From contig NW_024735442.1 of assembly GCF_018991925.1 (NCBI RefSeq), forward strand, positions 460,001-524,000: DNA of 64,000 nt, written 5' to 3'. Origin of the DNA: Homarus americanus (lineage: Eukaryota > Arthropoda > Malacostraca > Decapoda > Nephropidae). Positions within the stretch are counted from its first letter, which is position 1; every line of letters begins with the position of its first letter. Positions 36,324-45,591 of this stretch are shown here, in pieces. The notes below the pieces were generated by a model that saw nothing but the letters and a program-made list of their open reading frames with translations, did no database searches and was not told the DNA's origin. The position numbers and the translations under genes are program-made.

Positions 36324-39300
36324 TCTAGCCGGTTAACTGCTGATTTTGTCGAGGTTAATGAGGCGGGAACATTTATATTATATTGGGTTTTAGTAGTGAA
36401 ACCCAATCGTCTGTTATCCATTTATTTTGGAACTATCTAGGGTACAGTTCCGAAGTATAGGTCACCTTAACTTATCACTGTATGAGTGTTAAGAGAAGGA
36501 CGGAGGCTATGTAAAATAGACCTTCTATTATAGGTCCGATCTGTGTAAGGCGTTGAGTCACAATGCTAATGAGTAGTGACCCATCGAGGGAGAAAAGGAC
36601 ATATATGTCGTCCTCCCTCGACGGAAGACGGAACCATCCACGATGGCTCTCAAATTACGTCTTCCTCTAGTCAAGGATATCAAACTACTGCCCGCTTTAG
36701 GTGGCCAGGGAGCCGGCTACTTAATGCCTTAACTCAGCACAATATGACGCGGCTTCCCGTGGGCACACCTTATCACGTGCTCTGAACATGTCACCTCATA
36801 GCCGGTGGAAAGTTACAGGGGATGATAGAATATATAAATCAAATGTAATTAACCCATTTATATAATGCTTCTGCCTATTCGACAGGGGATATTACATTGC
36901 TCGGTCACCTACCATCCAAGATCCGCGAGGACTAAACTAAACTCGCAAATAAACATCCTATACATAAGCCGAACCATGTTACACACTATGTGTAAACACT
37001 AAGCTGGGGACTCTGGAACAGTAGGTTTTTCATCAACTACTGGGGTCCTAGACTTAACTGTCTTACGGGCAGGGCCGTCCCTAGGAGGGTGTGGGGCCCC
37101 GGACAACTCAGCCACTGCGGGGCCCCAGATTATGCGGTCAGAGGACCCCACCCTCACCAACCCACATGGGACTGTCACTATGGATGGTAAGGTCACGGTT
37201 GCGATGGTGGCATAAGCCGTCAGGTCAGATTAACCAGTCAACAGGTAATGTGTCCGAGGTCACTGGGTCTAGTGCTGGGCCCCGCGGGGCCCCCACACGC
37301 GCGGGGCCACTGGTGGTCGCCCTTGTTCGCCCCCCCTAAAGGCCAGTCTGTGCGGTGCGCTACCTGTCCCAGATGTTGTGGGCCTCATCGGCACCTTACG
37401 TTTGTGAACTTTAGGGAGGACTCTCAGCCGTGGTGAGTAGGTGGGTGGCCTGCTCTAGTAAATTTAGGAAGATCGACCTCAAATCTGTGTTTTCCTTATC
37501 ACCACAGACCATCCATATCTTAACATCCAGCAGACAGTCCTGTCCGGGGACATGATGGCAGGTATGGTCATGAGGTGTACACTTACTTAAGGTTAATACC
37601 GTAAGATATTAATCTTTAATACGTTGTTAACATGTTTTAATCTGCTGTGTTATTCCCCTATTTATTTTTATGCACATTTTATTGGGTTTCTCCTTTGTGT
37701 TCCTCGCCAGGTACTGTCGGTCACTGCGTGTGTTCCTGGTGACGCAATACCACGGGAAGAAGCAGATCCGCTCCCACAGTCCTCACCCACTGCCAAGGGT
37801 CGTGTTCATGGACTTCACCCCCAAGGACCAGTCTCAGGGCTTGGCCAGGTAGGCTGTGTGGCGTCTTGGACCTGTTGTGTCAAAGACTGATGAGTGTGTT
37901 TGTGTTGTATTTCTGGTGGAGGTGTGTTGTGGTAGGAAGTGATGTGTTGTGATAGGTGGTGATGTGTTGTGATAGGTGGTGGTGTTAAGAACATAAGAAT
38001 GGAGGAAACTGCAGCTGGCCTAGTGGCCCAAACTGGGCAGTCCCATTTACACCCAACCTCTATTGCTCATATATCCATCCAACATATGTTTGAAGCTATC
38101 CAGCGTATTCGAGTTAATGATGATACGTATATGGTAACTTGTTCCACTCGTCCACTACTCTATTTCCAAACCAATATTTACCTATTTCGCGCCTAAATCT
38201 AAATTTGTCTAATTTAAAACCATTGTTACGAGTTCACTCCTGATTGGATAGTTTGAGTACCTTTGTTATGTCCCCTTTGTTTAGCCCTGACTTCCATTTA
38301 TACACCTCTATCATATTACCCCCCACTCTACGTCTCGCGAGGGAGTGCAAATTAAGATGCTTTAACCTGTCTCTGTTCTCAAGGTTCCTAATGCCTGGGA
38401 TTAGTCTTGTCATTTTCCTCTGAATTCTTTCCAAGGATTCTATATCCATTCTGTAATACGGTGACCAGAATTGAACTGCCTAATCCAAGTGAGGCCTCAC
38501 AAGCACAAGATATAGTTTTAGGATGGCCTCGCTAGTCTTGTAACTAACACTCCTTTGTATGAACCCAAGTACTTTATTAGCCTTGTTTCGAGCAAATACA
38601 CATTGTTTACTTGGCTTAAAATTCCTACTTATCATTACAGTGAGTTCTGCTATAAAGCGTGTTTTTGACAATGCGAATTGGCTCTAACGCGATTTATGAA
38701 TAGAAGAACGATATTTGTAAAACGCGAACGCTTGTTTGCTGTAACTCGATTTTTGCTTACTATTTCTCCAATTTTGTGATATTAACTGTGAATATGGTAA
38801 AGAAGAATATCTCCAAGAAGCGTTAGGTGATCGCATTCCCGGTGATGATCGTAAAAGAAAGGCTATAACACTTGAAGAGAAGCTCGATGTTATCAACCTC
38901 AAAATCACCCTTCTCCCCCATCAAGTTATATTCATATTTTTTCAAGGTAAAGTGTTACATTTACTGTATAATTTCATTATTAGATATGAATGTAACATTT
39001 ATTTAGACTATGCTATCCTTTGTGTTAGGCTAACTACTAATTTTTTTTCGATTTCGAGTAATCTGCATCTAACCCTATTTTCTCCATAAGTCCTGTTATT
39101 TCTATTACTCGAATTTCTATAACACGATGTTTTACAAGAACACAACTATCTCATTATAGCAGAACTGACTGCACTCCTAAATCCTTCTCGCAGTCGGATT
39201 TCTCAATAACATCGTTGTTCATCTGGTATCTGGTTTCCCTGTTTACATCTCCTATACTGAGTACTTTACATTTGTCCACATTGAATTTCATCTGCAATTT

Positions 39301-40629
39301 TCAGACCATTCGAAATTTATTTTTAGATCTTCCTGTAGTTTTTCGGAGTCCTCGTCAGATTTAATTGCACGCCCTATTTTAGTGTCATCAGTAAATTTAC
39401 TTAAGTTGCTGTCTACACCGATATCTATGTCGTTTATGTATATAATAAATAATATTGGTCCAAGTACTGAGCCTTGGGGAACTCCACTAGTCACGTTGCT
39501 CCAATCGGATTTCGTGCCGTTAATGCTCACTCGCTGTTTCCTGTCCTGTAACCACGCCCTAATCCATTTAAGGATATTACCTTTGATGCCATGTGCTTCT
39601 ACGTTTCTAATTAGTCTTTCGTGGGGGACTCTGTCGAAGGCTTTGCTAAAGTCGAGATATACCACATCATAATTGTGCCCCTCGTCCACCGATTCGAAAA
39701 CTGATGAAAAGAATGTTAATAGCTTAGTTAGACATGAACGTCCGCTTGTGAAGCCATGCTGGGAATCATTGATCAATCGGTGCTTCTCCAGGTGATTTCG
39801 AATAGAGTTTGAAATGATTGCTTCCGGTAATTTGCCTACTTTTGATGTTAGACTGATTGGACGGTAGTTAGAGGATAGTGATCTATCTCCCTTCTTGAAA
39901 ATCGGCATTACATTTGCTATCCTCCAGGATTCTGGTACTACACCCGTTTTTAAGGACATGTTAAACAACTTTGCGAAGGGCATAGTAAGCTCTTCCTTAC
40001 ACTCCTTTAATACTCTGGCAAATATCTCATCGGATGTTGTGGTAGTAGTAGGTTGTGGTAGGTGTTGGTGGTGTGTTATGGTAGCGTAATAGCTTGTCAT
40101 AGTAGTTTTATACGATCAGTAACAGGTTAAAATGACCGTGGAATGCATGATTATATATGACAATTATAAATTCAGCTTTTTTTGCGTACTCTATACAAAT
40201 AATGTGTAAATATAGATTTTGTGTGTTTGTGTAAATAATATTAGGTATCGTAAAGTTGGTTGTGTTTCAGAGATGAGGCGATGGTGTCGGAGATGATAAA
40301 GCGAGCCTTGAGATGGTGCTGTACTAATGATGGCGTCACCTTCCTCAACCTACAGGTGGGTTATCCCTCCCTCATCCTACCAGGTTTGGCCGCATGAAGT
40401 GGAGGTTTGTATGATCTCATGGGCCAGTACGTCGGTAATATGAACTTTGAAATTTCTGCTTTCACTCAGAAAATTAACTTTCCATCTGGAGTTGACCTTT
40501 TAAAGTATATTGCTCAGCCTCAACGTATAATATTTATCAGATGAGAGGATGAAAGATTAAGTTGACCCAGACGAGACCCGATAAGGTTATAAATTTGTTC
40601 AAAACTTACATATGAAAACTTAAGCGCGT

Positions 40630-40684
<55 letters not shown>

Positions 40685-43600
40685 AACTTCCTTCAGCCTT
40701 CATAAGGTAAGGACGTGTGTAGTCGGTGCTGCCCGAGGTCTCTTGACCATGGGGACAGCTGCCAGCCCGGTTTGTCGGGCCCTCCCCTTCCCCATCTCCT
40801 CCCCATCTGGATTTATTAACATCCTCCCACTAACAGTACAGTGCAAAGATTGATGATCAACCCACAACTGATATACAGAAGTGACAATTTAAACTCGAAA
40901 GGAAGAAACAACTGTTAGAGCGACACTCAGTACTTACCGGTCAATGTTGACCTGACGCATCCAGCCCGCGGTACACTCGCCACCCCCAACACTGGATGAG
41001 AAGCCAAGAAACACCCCAAACTACACCAGGAGTGAACTATGAATTCCTAACTACTTCACATGAGGATCAAGAACCATCTCCAACACCCTGTGTAAGCTGG
41101 AGGACCTACCCGGACCCCGTGGTACATCTGCAGCTGTAGTGAGGTAGCGGATTAGCAGTCAGGTACAACGGCCATCATGACAGTGGGAAGGACTTTGTTG
41201 GCGCCGACATCAGGTCACAAGAATGTCTACAGACCAGCTCCCACAGTACCAGATCTAAAGTTAATCTATATGTTGACTCTGTTTTTCTTATGTTTCTGTA
41301 TTGAAAACTTTTGTCAATCAAGTGACCCACTCCCCGATTTCACCTTATGTAACTTATCATCTCTGTTCATTATATATTTTCAGCCTTCGGGCTGCCATGT
41401 TTTCTTAATAAACCATTAATTATTAGTATTAGTAGTAGTAGTATTAATATTATTATTAAACACACACAAACACTGATACACTTTGAAACACTTAGGAGAA
41501 CAGAAAAACAATACATGAATCAACAATTGTTTATTTTAATCAGTAATCCTCAGCAATTATTCATACACTGATTTACTCCCCCTCAGCTTAATTTCAATAC
41601 TGTACTTCATATTATTTGGAACCTTTAATATCATAATCTTCTTCCAGGTCCTGCATGCAAAGGCTGGAAAAAACACCACTGCTTCTACCTGGTTACTTGA
41701 GAATCCTGGCCACGTCTTCAACAAATTCTTTTCTTTCGTCCGCATCTTTTACACTATACAAGGGACGATTCAAACGGAAGAGAAAGAAAGCACCAGTAGT
41801 GACGAAGGCGACGTTGTTTTCACGTCTGCAGGATATAACTTGGCTTTAGAGTTTACTGAGGTGAGTGACAACAGTGACGCCATCACCCCTAGGAAGGCGC
41901 TGCCCCCCATTAAGGACTTCTCACACAACAATTTGAAGAGCTTGCCGCAGGGGAGCGAGTCTGAGGACCATCAAGACAACTCTCACATCGTCGTGGAGGG
42001 TGAGTTGTATAGATATATTACACATAAGAATGAGTGGGTAAATATTTGTGTTCTGGCAACGATGGGAAATTCGAGGCTAAATCACCTGTGGGAATTATAC
42101 ACAGCAGGTGAGTGACGTCAGGTGTTCTCATCCCCAGTGGGACGGAAAATTTAATCAGTTGGGAGAGATTACAATGCAAGATAACCCTTTGACAATACCG
42201 ACGGGGTTTCCTCTGCTGAGTGTTATCGTTTACTGCTACCAGATGAAAATACTAAAGTTACAACTGAATGAGAGTGGCATGAATTCATGTTCTAGGTTGT
42301 TGTTTTTTTACGGGGAATCACCCACCCGGGCACAGGTCATCGACCCACAATGGGCCTGGGGGCGAAAAAATAAGAGTAAAAAGAAATTAAAAATAGAAGA
42401 GAAAAATACTATATTAATCTACACCACAAAGATGCCGGAAAACCAGCTTTTTGAAGTGAGACAGATTGTATGAGTATGGAAACACAGAAGAAGGCAGAGC
42501 ATTCCACAATTTGGCTTTGTGAGGAAAGAAGGATGCACTATAAAGGGTTATTCTAGTGTGACCGACATCCACAGAGAAACGGTGGACACCGCGGGCAAGA
42601 CGAGTGTTACGAGCCCACGGCGGTACACAGAATGCCAAATCCACCGAACATTGCCCGTTAAAATACCTGTAAAAGAGAGAGTGAAGCAACATTGCGGCGA
42701 AGATAAAGGGAAGAAACATTATCAACTAAAGGAAGAGAGTTGCCGTCACGACAGAGTGCATACATGACGCCCAAGTGTTACCTCAGAAGTGCCACTCCTC
42801 CCGGCTCTCGTGTGCCATCCTGCCTCACACTCCAGGATTATCCATCACTTTTGATATACAACCACATATTAGCCATGAATACAGAGTGCCATAAGAGATC
42901 GATGAGTAACTTCCTGTGGTGTAATATACGAGTATATTAATCTTTAAACGAGCTGTTTGCACTTGGGGTCTTACATTATTTTTTTTATCCTCTTTGCAGA
43001 TTTAATTGGTTTGGCATGTATAGAATCTCAAAAAGCATTTGTTCACACTGTGTGAAAACATTATGAGACCACAGACGACAGATACTGAGACAATAGACGT
43101 GCATTCACTTTGGTATATAGTTTAACATAATTAATGCAATGTGTATTTATTTCGGTTACCAAATGTAATAGGATCAGTATGGCACTGAGCCACTCATACC
43201 AACCCTCCTGGGACATCACGAGTTGCATGTAGCGTTTCGGATCCATCCTGGCAGATACTTTTTTGAGATACTGTACACAGTATATAGACAGTGCAGGTAA
43301 ACAGTTTAGCATGTATATGGGCAACGCATGTATACGGTGTATTGTACATACCTGTAGACCGTGGGGTATAGAGTTTTCAGTGCAGGTATACAACAATAGT
43401 AAAAACTAAGGCAGATTGACTAAGAATAACCAACAAAGCCATCAGAAGCTTATTTCCAGTAGAATCCTTTCCTTAGGTTTGGTTATTAATAAGTAGTAGT
43501 ATATCTACAGGAATAAAGCGAAAGGTTGATAAATATAACAAGCATGACATTATGCTTGAAGTGTCCGAGGCTGATGGATCATTTAAAAAATACACCATTA

Positions 43601-43943
43601 CGTGGTTAATGAATATAAAAACTCCGCTCTTCTCTTGCTGTTTTGGTATCTGTGTGTGACCAACTGCTAGAGGTACATCGCGTAAAAAATGGTTGTCTCT
43701 GCAGATGTGCCCAGTCTACCTGGGGTTATAAGTGTGGCGACAGCTCCGATATCACCCAACCCCATCAGTGGCATCTACTGTAAGACCTTCCTACCCAAAC
43801 TGGTCTCCTCAGGTGGGTCGCTGTCACCTGTTTTGTTCATGCGAGGAAATTTTTTTACAGATTCCCTTTAATATTCACAGTATGTTAGTGAACGGATCCT
43901 TCTTTCGCATTAGCTTTGATTACACACACACACACACACACAC

Positions 43944-44039
<96 letters not shown>

Positions 44040-45582
44040 CATACACACTGTTCCTCAGTAATTTAGACAACATGGCCCAGTTTTGGGTTCAGAATTAGTA
44101 CATTCATTGCCCCCAGAGATTACTTTGCTTTGCTACCTGCTTGTACAGTACACTATGGTAGTGGATCCCATGTTTACGTCGTATGAGGCATTTTCCTACA
44201 GGTAAAAGTACTAATCTGACCTTAGATAGCTACTGTGTTATTGTACCTCTTGGCCACTGTTGTCATTATATCAGTAGGCTGCTGTATCTCTCACTGCTCC
44301 TGGTGTGCCGGCAGGAGGAGTGTGTGGGCGGGCAGTATGGGAGTCACCAGAGGAGACTGTCGACCGTCTCAACGCCTGGGTGGCCGCCTCTCGAGCCACC
44401 CTCCTCAACCTCCACACCCGTTACGTCTACACCCGAGGTAATGCTACACCCGTTACGTCTACATCTACACTACATCTATAACACACTCAAGATGACACCC
44501 ATTACAAACCCTTTACACCACCGCACACCCTTCACACCACCACCACCACACACCCTTCACACCACCAACATTACACACTCTTCACCCACTTCTACAGCCA
44601 CACACCTTATCAGAGTCTACTCCGAAGAAGTAAAACCTCAGATATCCAGAATTCATGAGGAATTGAGTGTGTCGGATAATTTTTTTTTTCCGGATGCTTG
44701 AGTTACTCTTATTCTTACCATCTCAAACTCAACATCATCGTCATAGTAAATATTAAAAAGGAATAAACAAAAGGACATGGTAAATATATCTATCTTCTGC
44801 TTTAGAGTGAGCACAACGCGTTTGTGGTTTGTTGTAGCTCCTGGATGGATGAGGTGGTGATAACGGTTACATCAATACAAACATTCAAGTAAGCGGAACT
44901 ATAATCAGTATAATGGTGGCGGCCAGTGTGTTATGGAGGACGCACACAGGACCTCTAGTAGCCACAAATGGAACCATGGGCAAAGCGGCTCCAAATTCAA
45001 GCCAATTTTCTTGACTTTTTAAATGTGATTGGATATTACTTACTGGAAATTGACTCCACCAAAAATTCCGGATATCTGAGATTACACTAGAACTGCATCA
45101 GGATCCTTTTAACTATTTGTTCTTTTCCTTACATGTGTGGACCAGAGTGTAACAATTACCTCTCAAGTCAGTACTGCCAGACGGCTGGTGTAGGTGTTCT
45201 CTACTCACAATCAACCTTTATGTTTATCATTATTTAGCTCTCTCTCTCTCTCTCTCTCGGAAATTCCGTCATGCTAAACAGTTATAAATAAAAATACTCA
45301 AAATGGCGTTTTTCAAAGCAACTTTTTTTAACCTTAGCCCTGTGTGTGTTTGTGTGTTTCACCTACTTATTATATATACACAATGATAGTTTGTATAATG
45401 TTTATCTTGTGTGTGGCGGTGTAGGTCGGTCTGAAGTGGACCCGGAGGTAGCGCGGTGGGTGCGGTACCGGGTAAATGGAGGACATGTGGCCGTGTATCA
45501 CCTGGTGCTGAGGGGCGGCCGCTCCCCGCCCACCATCCCGCCCAACCCTCCTGAACCAACTTCCTCCTGCGTCATCCTTTAA
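26532..45582 (+). CDS. Unrecognised four-module protein with C-terminal CaaX box (multi-exon gene)
   Basis: Ten exons join in frame through GT-AG introns: 30819-30940, 33699-33836, 35241-35454, 35784-35866, 37711-37848, 40271-40355, 41648-41999, 43705-43812, 44315-44437 and 45425-45582, preceded by one of two homologous 5' exons (26532 or 28875). Core length is 506 residues, counted from [11 protein letters not shown] do not recognise the family. Four repeats are visible. Each has a strand ending in D-F-x-P or F-L-P (residues 16-23, 110-117, 216-223, 401-408), an amphipathic helix with an R/Q-x-N-x-W/Y-L core (42-51, 133-143, 233-247, 426-436), a strand like VRVLGVETL (58-65, 150-158, 254-262, 442-452) and a strand like LRVFLV (89-93, 191-196, 290-297, 476-483). 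Residues 300-377 form an acidic Ser/Thr-rich linker. The end, SSCVIL, is a CaaX box; terminal Leu favours geranylgeranylation, so membrane attachment is inferred. No signal peptide is seen. Confidence 0.8.
27000..27112 (-). repeat. SINE-like tRNA-derived element, second family
   Basis: On the minus strand, GGTGTAGCGTTAACGTATTT precedes a good B-box, AAGGTTCAATGCC, followed by TGGGTTTTCTCCAGGTACTC and CTGTTACCTC. That last block is typical of some marine-animal SINE bodies. It differs from the SINE family at 9840 and 21586. Confidence 0.5.
27113..28874. other. Intronic DNA between the two 5' exons
   Basis: No coding exon recognised. Short CA (27500-27515) and GT (27605-27620) runs; three diverged copies of a CATCGTACTCAAG(GG) word between 27800 and 27905. 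Confidence 0.5.
28875..28973 (+). CDS. 5' exon, version B (duplicated exon pair)
   Basis: 33 codons starting [11 protein letters not shown] and ending TGFTADKFQ, donor CAG|GTCAGC, phase 0 both sides like exon A. The acceptor GAGGCAG follows a G-rich stretch with no pyrimidine tract, so use of this exon may be weak or regulated. Alternative AGs at 28884 and 28891 would change the phase. Confidence 0.5.
29300..29690 (+). pseudogene. LINE 3' end: RT C-terminus plus 3' untranslated tail
   Basis: Plus-strand codons up to a stop near 29567 give [20 protein letters not shown] then [11 protein letters not shown], the familiar LINE C-terminal block with a conserved L-W-N-x-L-P. After the stop come the GGCCCCGTTGTAGGTCGATG segment and an A-rich tail at 29680. 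5'-truncated; in an intron of the four-module gene. Confidence 0.8.
29691..30165. other. Intronic DNA
   Basis: No exon recognised. A G-run region lies near 29737-29757. Confidence 0.5.
30166..30500. repeat. 18-19-bp minisatellite CCACCCTCCCTGCACACCTT
   Basis: About 17 units. A higher-order block of about 110 bases containing a CTTCTTGCACACC variant is itself repeated (30230-30345 and 30325-30435). Confidence 0.85.
30819..30940 (+). CDS. Four-module gene, exon 3 (module 1 start)
   Basis: Acceptor TCTTACAG, begins [15 protein letters not shown], carries the module-1 strand IVYRDFLP, ends in SYKSF plus two bases before donor GTTAGT. Phase 0 in, phase 2 out. Confidence 0.85.
30945..31100. repeat. 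28-30-bp minisatellite, 5 copies
   Basis: Units of TCAGTCAGGTCCTCTCCTCC plus ACCCACAAC(T/C)CC. It starts only a few bases after the donor of exon 30819-30940. Confidence 0.9.
31095..31207. repeat. Tandem duplication of about 57 bp
   Basis: CAGTGTGGCGAAAACGGAAA through TGTGTGATTAA (31095-31150) is repeated at 31153-31205 with three to four changes. Confidence 0.85.
31141..31480 (-). pseudogene. Relic of a BED/zinc-finger DNA-transposase N-terminus
   Basis: The minus strand opens with [12 protein letters not shown], then a basic stretch QKFCKKRSF. After an in-frame stop (near 31305-31310) comes a finger-like DDAFCSICN followed by a Cys and a His-Lys about where a BED or TTF-type finger would end. 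Such N-termini occur in hAT-type transposases. The stop and missing catalytic domain make it dead. Confidence 0.4.
31481..33690. other. Intronic DNA
   Basis: No exon recognised. About 32376-32515 is a dispersed repeat (see 42152). A second, shorter related block with AACTTCCCCAGCCGAATAAA lies near 32611-32650. Confidence 0.5.
32376..32515. repeat. Dispersed repeat, copy 1
   Basis: About 140 bases similar to 42152-42295: CAGTTGGGAAGGTTACAATG, ACAGGGTTTCTTCAGCTGA and CAGATGAAAATGCTAAAGTT all have partners there. Confidence 0.6.
33699..33836 (+). CDS. Four-module gene, exon 4 (module 1 helix)
   Basis: Acceptor TTGTTACAG. The split codon gives Ser, then [15 protein letters not shown] and [10 protein letters not shown]; ends PITTHL plus AG before donor GTACAC. 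Phase 2 in and out. Confidence 0.88.
33910..34010. repeat. Fragment of the dispersed foldback family
   Basis: CACATGAAGATTAGGCACCC, then ACCTAACCTAACCC, then TTTTAATCATCAGG, in the same order as arm, telomere-like loop and arm in the 351-492 element but shorter and diverged. Confidence 0.4.
34011..35240. other. Intronic DNA
   Basis: Contains a 168-codon frame at 34098-34604 without an ATG start, a domain or a fitting acceptor, which I leave out. A CACCAC/CATCAC triplet tract lies at 34791-34935. Confidence 0.5.
35241..35454 (+). CDS. Four-module gene, exon 5 (end of module 1, module 2)
   Basis: Acceptor CCTCTCACAG. Carries [11 protein letters not shown] (module 1 last strand), SYRDFTP, then [12 protein letters not shown] and [10 protein letters not shown]. 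Donor TTG|GTGGGT. Phase 2 in, 0 out. This module has no intron ahead of its helix, unlike the other three. Confidence 0.9.
35479..35521. repeat. (CT)n microsatellite
   Basis: About 21 CT units starting 25 bases after the donor of the preceding exon. Confidence 0.9.
35784..35866 (+). CDS. Four-module gene, exon 6
   Basis: Acceptor [26 protein letters not shown] then LTFHQHGFT plus AA; donor GTAGGT. Phase 0 in, 2 out. Confidence 0.85.
35943..36320. repeat. 20-24-bp minisatellite CACTCTCCAAAACACACACG ending in (CA)n
   Basis: About 15 units of CTCTCCAAAACACACAC with variable CA/CG length, ending in a CA microsatellite at 36282-36320. Confidence 0.9.
36321..37710. other. Intronic DNA with a possible small GC-rich MITE
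   Basis: No exon recognised. A GC-rich segment at about 37069-37352 begins CAGGGCCGTCCCTAGGAGGG and ends with sequence whose complement, CAGACTGGCCTTTAGGGGGG, is loosely similar. This could be a non-autonomous hAT-type element, but no target duplication is visible. Confidence 0.3.
37711..37848 (+). CDS. Four-module gene, exon 7 (module 2 end, module 3 start)
   Basis: Acceptor TTCCTCGCCAG. The split codon gives Lys, then [18 protein letters not shown] and, after a His/Pro-rich turn, [16 protein letters not shown] plus AG; donor GTAGGC. Phase 2 in and out. Confidence 0.9.
37990..40050 (-). pseudogene. CR1/jockey-like LINE, 5'-truncated and interrupted
   Basis: The minus strand from about 40050 encodes an [57 protein letters not shown] (first catalytic Asp), [14 protein letters not shown], and FTDD where FADD/YADD is usual (Ala to Thr). 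A one-base deletion after EWSEN shifts the frame into [15 protein letters not shown]. The thumb region resumes after the 38638-39171 insertion with [20 protein letters not shown] and ends [14 protein letters not shown] at about 38330. The 3' end is ATTCTTATGTTCTT, as in CR1-type tails. It sits in the intron between exons 37711 and 40271. Confidence 0.88.
38638..39171 (+). mobile_element. Tigger/pogo-type DNA transposon, deleted copy nested in the LINE
   Basis: Terminal inverted repeats CAGTGAGTTCTGCTATAA and its complement ending GAACTGACTG (one mismatch in 18). Left flank is TA, right flank CA, consistent with an eroded TA target duplication. Inside, about 38841-38906 encodes [20 protein letters not shown], which matches the start of the psq-type helix-turn-helix of Tigger/CENP-B-like transposases. 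The catalytic domain is absent. 534 bp. Confidence 0.85.
40271..40355 (+). CDS. Four-module gene, exon 8 (module 3 helix)
   Basis: Acceptor TGTGTTTCAG. The split Arg codon, then [17 protein letters not shown] and [11 protein letters not shown]; donor CAG|GTGGGT. Phase 2 in, 0 out. Confidence 0.88.
40630..40682. repeat. (CA)n microsatellite
   Basis: Perfect CA run of about 26 units. Confidence 0.95.
40683..41647. other. Intronic DNA, possible retroposon tail
   Basis: No exon recognised. CAGCCTTCGGGCTGCCATGT followed by an AATAAACC and a TTA/TAG triplet tail (about 41380-41460) looks like the 3' end of a retroposon; family not identified. Confidence 0.35.
41648..41999 (+). CDS. Four-module gene, exon 9 (module 3 end, acidic linker)
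   Basis: Acceptor [41 protein letters not shown], then a linker with [12 protein letters not shown] and [14 protein letters not shown] plus G; donor GTGAGT at 42000. An earlier GAG|GTGAGT at 41860 is an alternative donor that would remove the linker's second half but end in phase 0, not phase 1, so it would not fit the next exon. Confidence 0.88.
42152..42295. repeat. Dispersed repeat, copy 2
   Basis: Partner of 32376-32515 (CAGTTGGGAGAGATTACAAT, ACGGGGTTTCCTCTGCTGA, CAGATGAAAATACTAAAGTT). It ends next to the tail of the LINE fragment on its right. Confidence 0.6.
42300..42790 (-). pseudogene. LINE 3' end: RT C-terminus plus tail, minus strand
   Basis: The minus strand gives [35 protein letters not shown], a stop near 42414, then the same 3' untranslated segment as at 29570-29690 and an A-tail (T-run 42301-42309 on plus). 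Same family as the fragments at 25020 and 29300. Confidence 0.8.
42791..43704. other. Intronic DNA
   Basis: No exon recognised. GTATA/CAGTG words recur at 43270-43390 without forming a clear array. Confidence 0.5.
43705..43812 (+). CDS. Four-module gene, exon 10 (module 4 start)
   Basis: Acceptor TCTCTGCAG. The split codon gives Asp, then [19 protein letters not shown] and [15 protein letters not shown] plus G; donor GTGGGT. Phase 1 in and out. Confidence 0.88.
43918..44040. repeat. Compound (CA)n(TA)n microsatellite
   Basis: About 12 CA units, then about 43 TA units, ending in ACACATAC. Confidence 0.95.
44315..44437 (+). CDS. Four-module gene, exon 11 (module 4 helix)
   Basis: Acceptor [30 protein letters not shown] then [20 protein letters not shown] plus G; donor GTAATG. 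Phase 1 in and out. Confidence 0.85.
44438..45424. other. Last intron
   Basis: CACC-rich tract (44450-44600) and a short CT run (45239-45257); no exon recognised. Confidence 0.5.
45425..45582 (+). CDS. Four-module gene, last exon with CaaX terminus
   Basis: Acceptor [38 protein letters not shown], a Pro-rich spacer [12 protein letters not shown], then SSCVIL and TAA (45580-45582). The final four residues fit the CaaX consensus. Confidence 0.9.
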
Positions 45583-45591
45583 GACCCAGCT

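Noticed and set aside
37069..37352. GC-rich segment as a definite hAT MITE
   Set aside because: The ends are only loosely inverted and no 8-bp target duplication is visible; kept only as a possibility in the intron description.
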